This document shows, one piece after another, positions 33,199-41,305 of a stretch of 64,000 bases of DNA. This DNA is from Holophagales bacterium (GTDB lineage: Bacteria; Acidobacteriota; Thermoanaerobaculia; UBA5066): assembly GCA_016719485.1 (NCBI GenBank), contig JADJZB010000028.1, positions 186,001-250,000 of the forward strand, written 5' to 3'. A program made the position numbers and the translations under genes. The notes beneath the pieces are model-generated. The model was not told the DNA's origin. It made no database searches and saw only the letters and a list, made by a program, of their open reading frames with translations. Position 1 is the first letter of the stretch, and the number at the start of each line of letters is the position of its first letter.

Positions 33199-35448
33199 AT
33201 GAACACTCTCGACGCGAACCGGCGCGAGTTCCTCAAGACATCCGGCACCGCTCTCGCCGGCGCCGCCGTCCTTCCCGGTTTTCTCGACGGCATCGTCCGC
33301 AAGGCCTCCGGGCCCGTCCCCCTCGCCGACACGGCGACGCAGATCATCAGCGACTGTGCCTGGTGCGGCTCGGCCTGCGGCATGAAGGCGACGGTGTCGG
33401 GCGGCGTCCTGACGTTCGTCGAGGGGCTCCCCGAGGACATCCAGGGCGGCGGGAAGATGTGCGCCAAGGGGAAGGCCGCCACCGGCTACCTCTACGACCC
33501 CGACCGTCTCAAGTACCCGATGAAGCGGACGAACCCGGTCAAGGGTGTCGGCGTCGACGCCGGCTGGGTCCGCATCACCTGGGACGAGGCGCTCGACCTC
33601 GCCACCGCGAAGCTGAAGGAGACGATCGAGAAGAACGGGCGCGACAGCGTCATGATCCTCGGCCTGGCGAGCCCCGACGTCTGGGCCCGATTCCAGAACT
33701 GCATCGGCACGTCGAACCGGTTCGACCACTGGGACGAGTGCTTCCTCGCGAACCGCGTCGTCTCCGCAAACGTCATCGGCGGCTTCGTCTGGGGCCACGA
33801 CTTCGCGAACGCGAAGTACATCGTCACGTTCGGATGGGACGTCGTCGGGAAGGCGAAAGTCGTCTGGGCCCGCGCCGTCACCGACGCCAAGAAGAAGGGG
33901 GCGAAGATCGTCTCCTTCAACCCGTACAAGGCGGCCGGGACCTCCGTCGTCGCCGACGAGGCGATCTCGATCCGCCCCGGGTCGGACCTCGCCGTCGTCA
34001 ACGCGATGATCCACGTGATCCTCGCCGAGAACCTCTACGACAAGGCCTTCGTCGAGGGGCTGACGAACTTCCCGCAGTACGAGACCGAGATCCGCGCCCA
34101 CTTCGCGCCTTACACGCCGGAATGGGCCGAGGCGCTCTCCGACGTCCCCGCCGAAACGATCACCCGGATCGCCCGCGAGTTCGCGACGAACGGCCCTGCG
34201 ATCGCCCCGATCCACAAGAAGACCCCGTCGGCCAACTACGCCAACGGCAGCGAGACGACGTTCGCCATCACGATCCTGAACGTCCTCGCCGGGACGATCG
34301 ACCGGCCGGGCGGACGCTTCTTCCCGCGGACGCACACGATCCCCGGGATCGACGCCATCGTCCCGCCGCCGGCCTACCCGGCCAAGAGCGGCGTCGACAT
34401 CGTCGGGCGCCACCGCCACCCGTTCCTCAAGGCCGTTGGAAGCGGCATGTTCTCGTGCCTGGCGGACGGCCTGCGAAAGAACCCCGGCAAGATCCAGATG
34501 GGGATCATCACCCGCTACTCGACGATGGCCTTCCCGAATCCGCCCGAGGTCGAGGCAGAGCTGAAGAAGATCCCCTTCACGGTCGTCTGCGACATCTTCC
34601 CCAACGAGATCATCGAGCTGGCCGACGTCGTCCTCCCCTCGGCCCTCTACCTCGAGGTCTCCGACCTCGTCGCCCGCGACCACCACGCCCCCTACAAGAT
34701 GACCGTCGTGAGGCAGCCCGTCGTCCCGCCGCAGTTCGAGACGAAGCCGCTCGGCTCCATCCTCCTGGCGTGGGGCCTCAAGGCCTTCCCCGAATACTGG
34801 AAGAACCCCGACGGGACGCCGATCAACATGGGATACGTCCTCGACGAGAAGACGAAGCGTGCCGGCCTCGGAGCGAACTTCGCCGAGATGAAGGCGAAGG
34901 GATTCGTGAAGGAGGTCGCGCCCTTCGTCCCGCGGACGTCGTTCCCGACGGCGAGCGGGAAGATCAACATCTACGTCAAGGCCTTCGCGGATGCCGGCTT
35001 CGAGCCGCTCCCGACGTGGAAGCAGAAGCGCGACGTCCCGAGCAGCCAGTACCCGTTCTATCTCCTCACGATCATTCCCCCGATGCACATCCGCAATACC
35101 ACGGAGAACAACCGGATCACGAACGAGATCAAGGGGACGAACGAGGTCTTCATCAACGTCCAGACCGCCCGCGGCCTCGGCATCTCCGAGGGCGACACGA
35201 TCAAGGTCCGCTCCCGCGTCGGCGAGATCCAGGTCCCGGCACGCCTCACCGAGGCGATCCGGCCCGACTGCGTCCTCGTCCCGCACGGCTTCGGCCACCA
35301 GTCGCGCCTCATGACGGCGGCCTACGGCAAGGGCGCCAAGGACGCCATCCTCGTTCCCGGACAGTCGATGGACGACATCCTCGCCCGCAAGGACGTCGGC
35401 GGCGCGGCCTGCATCATGGACGCCGTCGTCTCCATCGCGAAGATCTGA
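33199..35448 (+). CDS. Tat-exported molybdopterin oxidoreductase catalytic subunit, probable Cys ligand
   Basis: 749 residues from ATG 33199. Tat signal NRREFLKTSGTALAGAAVLP; N-terminal 4Fe-4S site C53, C56, C60, C88 (CAWCGSACGMKA, MCAKGKAA). The expected Mo-ligand position holds Cys181 in NRFDHWDECFLANR. Ser is found there in DmsA/TorA, whereas ArrA, PsrA, PhsA and TtrA have Cys. The cofactor-binding C-terminal domain includes EVFINVQTARGLGISEGD and PHGFGHQSR. Candidate substrates are arsenate/arsenite, polysulfide, thiosulfate, tetrathionate or selenium oxyanions; the adjacent arsR genes favour arsenic but do not prove it. At 749 residues it is shorter than typical ArrA (about 850) and near PsrA. 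Confidence 0.9.
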   Translation: MNTLDANRREFLKTSGTALAGAAVLPGFLDGIVRKASGPVPLADTATQIISDCAWCGSACGMKATVSGGVLTFVEGLPEDIQGGGKMCAKGKAATGYLYDPDRLKYPMKRTNPVKGVGVDAGWVRITWDEALDLATAKLKETIEKNGRDSVMILGLASPDVWARFQNCIGTSNRFDHWDECFLANRVVSANVIGGFVWGHDFANAKYIVTFGWDVVGKAKVVWARAVTDAKKKGAKIVSFNPYKAAGTSVVADEAISIRPGSDLAVVNAMIHVILAENLYDKAFVEGLTNFPQYETEIRAHFAPYTPEWAEALSDVPAETITRIAREFATNGPAIAPIHKKTPSANYANGSETTFAITILNVLAGTIDRPGGRFFPRTHTIPGIDAIVPPPAYPAKSGVDIVGRHRHPFLKAVGSGMFSCLADGLRKNPGKIQMGIITRYSTMAFPNPPEVEAELKKIPFTVVCDIFPNEIIELADVVLPSALYLEVSDLVARDHHAPYKMTVVRQPVVPPQFETKPLGSILLAWGLKAFPEYWKNPDGTPINMGYVLDEKTKRAGLGANFAEMKAKGFVKEVAPFVPRTSFPTASGKINIYVKAFADAGFEPLPTWKQKRDVPSSQYPFYLLTIIPPMHIRNTTENNRITNEIKGTNEVFINVQTARGLGISEGDTIKVRSRVGEIQVPARLTEAIRPDCVLVPHGFGHQSRLMTAAYGKGAKDAILVPGQSMDDILARKDVGGAACIMDAVVSIAKI

Positions 35449-35450
35449 TC

Positions 35451-36077
35451 GTGACGAGCGGCGCTCCCGGTCCCCGCGGTCTCCTCCTGGCCCTCGCCGT
35501 CGCGCAGCCCGCGACGGGCGGGCCGCGGACCGCCGCGTTCGTCTCCGGCTTCCTCGCTCGCCTTCTCCTCGACCCGCCGTCCGAGACCCTTCACGCCCTT
35601 CTCGGACTGCGGGCCGATCCTCCGCTCGTGCACGACGGCCTCGACGCCCGCGTCGAGGCCGTCGCCCGCCTCTACCGCGAGGCCGATCCGGTCGAGCTGG
35701 CGAAGGAATGGACGCGTCTCTTCGTCGGACCGCGGGCCGCTCCCTGCCGCCCCTGGCACGACACCTGGGAGCACGACGGGCCGCCGCGCCTCAGGGGTCC
35801 GAAACACGCCTCGATGACCGCCTTCTACCTCCGCGCCGGCCTCGAGCCGACGCGCGCCGGGTCCGACCCGGCAGACCACGCCGGGCTCGTCCTCGCCCTC
35901 TTCTCGGCCCTGGCGGCCCGCGTCGCCGAGGGAGACGACGTGCGCCCGCTCCTCGAGGAGCTCTGGCAGGCGCACGTGGGGTCCTGGCTGCCCCGCTTCG
36001 CCACGACGCTCGTGGCCGAGGCGCGGGTCCCCGCGCTGAAGGCCGCCGGGGAGCTGCTCCTCGAGGCCGTCTCCTGA
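35451..36077 (+). CDS. TorD/DmsD-type molybdoenzyme chaperone
   Basis: 208 residues from GTG 35451, two bases after the catalytic-subunit stop. All-helical TorD-like sequence with the characteristic TRLFVGPRAAPCRPWHDTWE loop and HASMTAFYLRAGLEPTR, matching the conserved E-x-tRLF-GP-P-PYES pattern. Such proteins bind the Tat signal and guide cofactor insertion before export. Last gene of the operon. The first 50 residues are Gly/Ala/Pro-rich and poorly conserved. Confidence 0.87.
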   Translation: MTSGAPGPRGLLLALAVAQPATGGPRTAAFVSGFLARLLLDPPSETLHALLGLRADPPLVHDGLDARVEAVARLYREADPVELAKEWTRLFVGPRAAPCRPWHDTWEHDGPPRLRGPKHASMTAFYLRAGLEPTRAGSDPADHAGLVLALFSALAARVAEGDDVRPLLEELWQAHVGSWLPRFATTLVAEARVPALKAAGELLLEAVS

Positions 36078-36710
36078 CCGCCGCCCCGGTCCCTCCTACC
36101 GGGGCTGCGCGCGCGCGGCCTCGATCGCCTTCTTCAGCTCGGGGTTGATCCCCACGCCCCGGCCTTCAGCCTCTACGCCCGGCCTGTCGTACCGCCGCGC
36201 CAGTAGGGAGGGCCGAGGTTGTGCCCGCCGTAGCCGGGCTGGCCTTCAGCGCCGCTCGTACTGTCACGGCTTGGCGGGCCGCTGAGCCAGAGGACGTTCC
36301 TGAAAGAAGGAGTACCGGCTGGTCCGGGGGGCGTTAGGATGGGTCGATCTCGCCTCCGCCTCCGGGACTCTGCTGGCCGCGCCGGCCGCCCCGGTCGGAA
36401 AGGCGCGCCCGCGCGCCCGGCCGCCCCCTGCCGCGTCGCGTGCGTCGTCCCGGCGGCCTCCCGGGGCGCCGAGCACCCCGGGTCCGCTCGAAGTCCTTCC
36501 TGTCGAAATGCCTGGCCTGCGGGACGGGTCCGGACCGGCGGAGAGCTGGCGTCGAGGGTCTGGTGCTGTGGCGCGCGGCGGCAGGCCAGGCGACCGCAGC
36601 GACCGGCGGCCTTTCCGCATCCCCTCCGGGGCGGGAGACCAGCCCCCAGCCCCGTTTCGGGACGGATCAGCGAGTGCCACCCACCCGCCGGGCCGGGCGG
36701 GGCCCTGGAG
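36078..36710 (+). other. 633-bp gap without a confident gene; possible degenerate coding remnant
   Basis: No reading frame here has convincing protein character. On the minus strand a short frame ending at 36096 reads VGINPELKKAIEAARAQPR-stop, which looks like the C-terminus of a real helical protein, but it is broken by a stop about 50 codons upstream. The rest is very GC-rich with overlapping low-complexity Arg/Pro/Gly frames. I see no tRNA, strong hairpin or repeat. A decayed gene or a spacer between convergent units (chaperone and DMT exporter) is the best reading. Confidence 0.4.
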
Positions 36711-37553
36711 TCAGCTCTGGGCGCGCGCGCCCAGAACCGTCCGCCCCGCCACGGCGAGGAGGACGATCGCTCCTCCGGCGAGCGCCCATCCCGACGGCCG
36801 CTCACCGATGCCGAGATACGCCCAGAGCGGGTTGAACGCCGGCTCGAGCATCCCGAGGAGCGACGCCTCCGCGGCCGGGACGACCGAGAGGCCCCTCACG
36901 AACAGGATGTAGGCGATTCCCATCTGGACGATGCCGAGGAAGGCGATGACGGCAATGCCCTTCAGGTCGAGGGCGAGGTGCCCCCAGGCGAAGGGCAACG
37001 CGATGGCTCCGGCGAGAAGGTTACCGAGGAAGACCGACGCCATCGCATCGCGCGACTGGTCCCGCCGGAGGAGAAGGACCGTCAGTCCGAAGAAGAGGCC
37101 CGAGACGACCCCCATCAGGTTCCCGGCGAGGTGCCCGCCATCCAGCTTCCCGACGAAGAAGAGCGACATTCCTCCAAGGGCGACGGCGATTGCGACGGCG
37201 TCGGCCTTGCGGAACCTCTCCCTCAGGAGCCACGGCCCCAGGGCCAGCACGTAGAACGGCCCCGTGTACTGGAGGAAGATCGCGTTCGCCGCCGTCGTCC
37301 ACTTCGTCGCCGTGACGAACGTCAGGATCATGAGCGCGTAGACGACCGCCGTCGCGACGGACGCCCTCTTCCACCTCTCGAGGCTCGGCCGGAAGACGGC
37401 GACGAGGAAGGCGACGGTCAGGGCCGCCCGCCAGAAGACGACGCCGAGAGCATCGAGCGGGACGAGCTTGATGGCGAGCCCGCCTGTCGACCAGAGAAGC
37501 GCCGCTCCCGCGACGTAGAAACGGCCCGCGCGAGGAGATAGCGCCTCGGGCAT
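36711..37553 (-). CDS. DMT-superfamily (EamA) transporter
   Basis: 280 residues, ten predicted helices as two EamA repeats: ALLWSTGGLAIKLVPLDALG opens the first and MGVVSGLFFGLTVLLLR the second, with the conserved LEPAFNPLWAYLGIGERPS near the end. Such carriers export amino acids or metabolites; the substrate is unknown. It starts directly at the stop of the DUF255 gene with no spacer, so the two are co-transcribed. Confidence 0.9.
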   Translation of the reverse strand: MPEALSPRAGRFYVAGAALLWSTGGLAIKLVPLDALGVVFWRAALTVAFLVAVFRPSLERWKRASVATAVVYALMILTFVTATKWTTAANAIFLQYTGPFYVLALGPWLLRERFRKADAVAIAVALGGMSLFFVGKLDGGHLAGNLMGVVSGLFFGLTVLLLRRDQSRDAMASVFLGNLLAGAIALPFAWGHLALDLKGIAVIAFLGIVQMGIAYILFVRGLSVVPAAEASLLGMLEPAFNPLWAYLGIGERPSGWALAGGAIVLLAVAGRTVLGARAQS

Positions 37554-39860
37554 TCAGCGCTTCAGGACGAGGACCGGAACCGTGAGGGCGAGCGCCCGCT
37601 CCGGCAGGCAGGTCCCTTCGCCGCAGGCACGGTACCTGAGAGAGATGGCGATCGGGTGCTCCCCCTCGGTCGCTCCGGGGCGGACGTCGAAGACGAGCGT
37701 CACGTCGACGTGTCCTTCGTAGCCGAGCTCGGTCGTCCCGTCCTCGTGCCGCACGGTTCGGCGCGGCGGCAGCTCGACGGCGGAGCAGCGCAGGTCGGGC
37801 CCGCCCCACGCGTCGACCGCGAGCGGCTTCTCCCCCGTCAGGGACCAGCCCGCACTCAGCTCGACGGCGATCCTCACCTCGAGCATCTCCCCCGGCGCGA
37901 CCCGGTCGGCGGAGATGGAGGCCGAGACGCGGACCGGTCCACCCGCCGGCTCCGGTCCCGTTCCCTTCGCCTCCTCCTCGTCGTCCTCCCCAACCACTCG
38001 TTCTGCGCCGTCCTCTGCCGCGGGCGCCTCCCGCAGGAGACCGCCCGTCCGGAGCTCCTCCCACGCGAGGTGCCACGACTCCGTGCCGTGCGGCGCGCGC
38101 TCCATCAACCCCGACACCTCCTCGACCGCCGCCAGCGCCTCGGCCGCGAGGACCCCGTCGCCCTCTCGCCGCGCCAGGCGCGCGAGGGCTCGGGCGGCTG
38201 CGCCAGGTCCCGAGGGAATCGCCTTGTCGAACAGGTCTCGCGTCCTCACGAGGAGGGGTTCGTTTCCCTCCCCCGTGAACGTGAAGCCGGGCACACCGGG
38301 CCGCGTGAAGCGGCGCCGCAGGCCGGTGACGACGCGGCGGGCCTCGGTCGCCCACCGCTTCGCCTCGAGAGCGTCGGGCTCGGCGTCGGCGAGGTCGAGA
38401 AGGGCGAGCGCCAGGTACGCCTCGTCCTCGAGGAATGCGAGGATCTTCGCCTCCCCCCCTGCCCAGGTCCGGAGGAGGCGTCCCTCGCCGTCGCGCATCC
38501 GCGTCAGCAGGAACCGTGCGCACTCCCGGGCCGCCTCGAGGTAGCGCGGCTCGCCGAGTATCGAGGACGCGACCGCGAGGCCCGAGATCGTCAGCGCGTT
38601 CCAGCCCGCGATCCGCTTGTCGTCCGTCGCCGGCGGCACCCGCCGGCGCCTCCGTTCGAGGAGCCGGGCCCTCACGGGGGCGAGGCGCGCCTCTTCTTCC
38701 GCCGACGGCTCGTCTCCGAGGTGGAGGACGTTCAGGCCCGTCGCCTGCCGCGTCGACTCGTCGTGGAAGTTACCCTCGGCCCGGACGCGGTAGGCGCTCG
38801 CGAAGAGCGCGGCTTCGCTGCCGGCCACCTCGCGCACCTCGGCCTCGGGCCAGACGAAGTACTTCCCCTCCTCTCCTTCCGAGTCGGCGTCGGTGGCGGC
38901 GAAGAAGCCCCCTTCCTCCCCGCGCATCTGGGAGAGGAGCCAGTCGCCGATGCCGCGGGCCGTCCTCCAGTAGAGGTCGCGGCCCGTCAGGACGAACGCC
39001 CGCGCGTAGAGCGAGAGGAGCTGTGCGTTGTCGGTCAGCATCTTCTCGAAATGCGGCAGGAGCCACCGCTCGTCGGTCGAGTAGCGGTGGAAGCCGCCGG
39101 CGAGGTGGTCGTGGATACCGCCGAGGGCCATCGCGTCGAGTGTCTTCAGCGCCATCGACCGGGCGATCGAATCCCCTTCGGCTCCCTTCAGCAGGAGCCA
39201 CTCGAGCGCGAGGTGCGGAGGGAACTTCGGCGCGCCGCCGAACCCGCCGTGGCGTGCGTCGAACGTCCGCTTCAGCGTCGCCGTCAGGACGTTTCCCGTC
39301 GCGGCCGAGAGCGCCTCGCGGCCCGTCCGCTCGGTGATCCGGTTCGCGTTCTCCACCTCGGCGACGATCTCGTCGGCCCCCTTCGCCAGCTCGTCGCGCC
39401 GCTCGCGCCACGCTTCCGCCAGCTTCTCGAGGATGGTCCGGAACCCCGCGCGCCCCTGCCGGTCATCCGGGGGGAAGTAGGTACCGCCGAAGAACGGCCG
39501 CCCGTCGGGGAAGAGGAACGCCGAGAGCGGCCAGCCGCCCCGGCCGACCATCGTCTGCACCGCGCTCATGTAGACGTCGTCGACGTCGGGCCGCTCCTCG
39601 CGATCGACCTTCACCGACACGTAGTGCGCGTTCAGGACGGCCGCCACCGCGTCGTTCTCGAACGACTCCCTTTCCATCACGTGGCACCAGTGGCACGCCG
39701 AGTAGCCGATGGAGAGGAACAGCGGCTTGTCCTCCCGCCGCGCCCGCTCGAACGCCTCCGCCCCCCACGGGTACCAGTCGACCGGGTTGTGCGCGTGCTG
39801 GCGCAGGTACGGGGACGATTCCTTCGCGAGCCGGTTCGGCGGGCGTGTCGTGTCGGACAT
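37554..39860 (-). CDS. DUF255/YyaL-type thioredoxin-fold protein fused to a DsbD-N-like domain
   Basis: 768 residues from ATG 39860 (a TTG at 39875 is less likely). Residues 8-170 are the DUF255 thioredoxin-like domain: NRLAKESSPYLRQHAHNPVD, WYPWG, and the CxxC site SACHWCHVMERESF (C56, C59). An (alpha/alpha)6-barrel resembling glycoside hydrolase/epimerase folds follows (FGGAPKFPPHLALEWLL, GIHDHLAGGFHRYSTDERW). The last ~130 residues are unlike standard YyaL: a beta domain with VRIAVELSAGWSLTGEKPL and RYRACGEGTCLPERAL, reminiscent of the CxxxxxC region of DsbD's N-terminal domain. Role in thiol redox is inferred. SPATA20/YyaL function is unsettled. Confidence 0.87.
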   Translation of the reverse strand: MSDTTRPPNRLAKESSPYLRQHAHNPVDWYPWGAEAFERARREDKPLFLSIGYSACHWCHVMERESFENDAVAAVLNAHYVSVKVDREERPDVDDVYMSAVQTMVGRGGWPLSAFLFPDGRPFFGGTYFPPDDRQGRAGFRTILEKLAEAWRERRDELAKGADEIVAEVENANRITERTGREALSAATGNVLTATLKRTFDARHGGFGGAPKFPPHLALEWLLLKGAEGDSIARSMALKTLDAMALGGIHDHLAGGFHRYSTDERWLLPHFEKMLTDNAQLLSLYARAFVLTGRDLYWRTARGIGDWLLSQMRGEEGGFFAATDADSEGEEGKYFVWPEAEVREVAGSEAALFASAYRVRAEGNFHDESTRQATGLNVLHLGDEPSAEEEARLAPVRARLLERRRRRVPPATDDKRIAGWNALTISGLAVASSILGEPRYLEAARECARFLLTRMRDGEGRLLRTWAGGEAKILAFLEDEAYLALALLDLADAEPDALEAKRWATEARRVVTGLRRRFTRPGVPGFTFTGEGNEPLLVRTRDLFDKAIPSGPGAAARALARLARREGDGVLAAEALAAVEEVSGLMERAPHGTESWHLAWEELRTGGLLREAPAAEDGAERVVGEDDEEEAKGTGPEPAGGPVRVSASISADRVAPGEMLEVRIAVELSAGWSLTGEKPLAVDAWGGPDLRCSAVELPPRRTVRHEDGTTELGYEGHVDVTLVFDVRPGATEGEHPIAISLRYRACGEGTCLPERALALTVPVLVLKR

Positions 39861-39911
39861 GGCGGGATTCTCCAACAGAACGGTCAGCCCCCCCGCCTCC
39901 CGCCGCGCGCC

Positions 39912-41198
39912 TCAGCCGACGCGCGTCAGCCGGACCCGCGACACGTGCCGCGCCGTGCTCTCGACGACCTCGACCTTCAGGCCCGACTCCTCGTCGACGA
40001 GCGATTCCCCCGGTCTCGGGATCCGCCCGAGGCGATGAAGGACGAGCCCCGCGATCGTGGCGTAGGCCGGGTCCTCCGGCAGCTCGAGGTCGAGCGCGCG
40101 GTTCACGTCCCTCACTCCCGCCCCTCCCTCGACCACCCAGACCGCCTCACCTTCGGAGCGGTACGGCACGGTTGCCGTCTCCTTCTCGTGCAGGATCTCC
40201 CCGACGACCTCTTCGACGAGGTCCTCGAACGTGACGAGCCCCGTGAAGGCGCCCAGCTCGTCGACGACGAATCCCATCGAAACGTGGAGCTTCTGAAGGT
40301 CCCGAAGGACGGCGACCGCCTCCGCCGACTCCGGGAAGAACGGCGCCTCGTGCACGAGACCCTCGAGCGGCCCGGGGGAGCCCTCCAGGAGCCGGAGGAG
40401 GACGTCCCGGCCGAGGACGTATCCCTTTGCGGTGTCGAGGCTCCCCTCGTGAACGGGGAACCTCTCGAAGGGGCTGCGGGAGAAGAGGTCCTGGATCTCT
40501 CGCGGGCCGGCCGTCATCGGGATCGCGACCACGGCCGTTCGCGGGGTCATCACGGTGCCGACTTTCAGGCCCGGCAGGTCGAGCGCCCGGGAGGCGATCT
40601 CGCTCGCCCGCGGGTCGAGCGCACCCGTCAGGGCGGTCTCTTCGACGAGCGTCTGCAGCTCCTCGCGCGAGAGCCGGGCTTCGGTGAAGGACGTCCTGTC
40701 GCCGAAGAGGCGGAGGATCAGGTTCGAGCACGCCGTCAGGAAGCGGATGACGGGGCGCCCGAGCCTCGCGAGGAGAGAGAGCGGCCGCGCGATCGCGAGG
40801 GCGTAGCCTTCCGCGAAGCGCATGGCGAGGGACTTCGGGACGAGCTCTCCGGCGACGAGGGACAGGAACGACACGACCACGACCACGAGGCCGAGCGCGA
40901 CGTCGTCGGCGACCTTGACGGGGACCCCGAGCGCGCTGAACCCCGCCGCGAGGGGCGCGGCGAGCGTCGCGCCCCCGAACGCCGCCGCCGCCGCACCGAC
41001 GACCGTGATTCCGATCTGAACCGTCGCCAGGAAGCTCTCCGGGTCGGCGCGCAGCGCGGAGAGGGCGGCAGCCCCCGCCCGTTCCTCCTCGACCAGCTCC
41101 GCGATCCGGGTCCTTCTCACGGTCAGGACGGCGATCTCCGCGCCGGCGAAGAGCCCGTTCGCCGCGACGAGCGCCAGGACGACGAGGATCTCGAACAT
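39912..41198 (-). CDS. HlyC/CorC (CNNM) family transporter
   Basis: 428 residues: an N-terminal DUF21 membrane domain (about 1-180; NGLFAGAEIAVLTVRRTRIA, LVAGELVPKSLAMRF), a CBS pair (GTVMTPRTAVVAIPM, LHVSMGFVVDELGAFTGLVT, FEDLVEEVVGEI), and a C-terminal CorC/HlyC FAD-like domain (VRDVNRALDLELPEDPAYAT). Members transport or regulate Mg2+/Co2+; older hemolysin labels should not be taken literally. Stands alone, ending 51 bp from the start of the DUF255 gene. Confidence 0.9.
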   Translation of the reverse strand: MFEILVVLALVAANGLFAGAEIAVLTVRRTRIAELVEEERAGAAALSALRADPESFLATVQIGITVVGAAAAAFGGATLAAPLAAGFSALGVPVKVADDVALGLVVVVVSFLSLVAGELVPKSLAMRFAEGYALAIARPLSLLARLGRPVIRFLTACSNLILRLFGDRTSFTEARLSREELQTLVEETALTGALDPRASEIASRALDLPGLKVGTVMTPRTAVVAIPMTAGPREIQDLFSRSPFERFPVHEGSLDTAKGYVLGRDVLLRLLEGSPGPLEGLVHEAPFFPESAEAVAVLRDLQKLHVSMGFVVDELGAFTGLVTFEDLVEEVVGEILHEKETATVPYRSEGEAVWVVEGGAGVRDVNRALDLELPEDPAYATIAGLVLHRLGRIPRPGESLVDEESGLKVEVVESTARHVSRVRLTRVG

Positions 41199-41305
41199 GC
41201 GGCGATTCTACGGACGACGCGCTCCGCGGGTACGTCGGGGCGCGAAACCGCGCGGTGGCCCAGGTCCTCGTCCGGGGCTCTCTTCCGGTTATCGTCCCGG
41301 CACCG

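Noticed and set aside
33199..35448. Calling the molybdoenzyme DmsA or ArrA by name
   Set aside because: The operon resembles dms and the ligand resembles arr/psr; neither name can be supported without phylogeny.
39912..41198. Hemolysin
   Set aside because: The HlyC/CorC label is historical; domain content indicates a CNNM-type membrane transporter or regulator.
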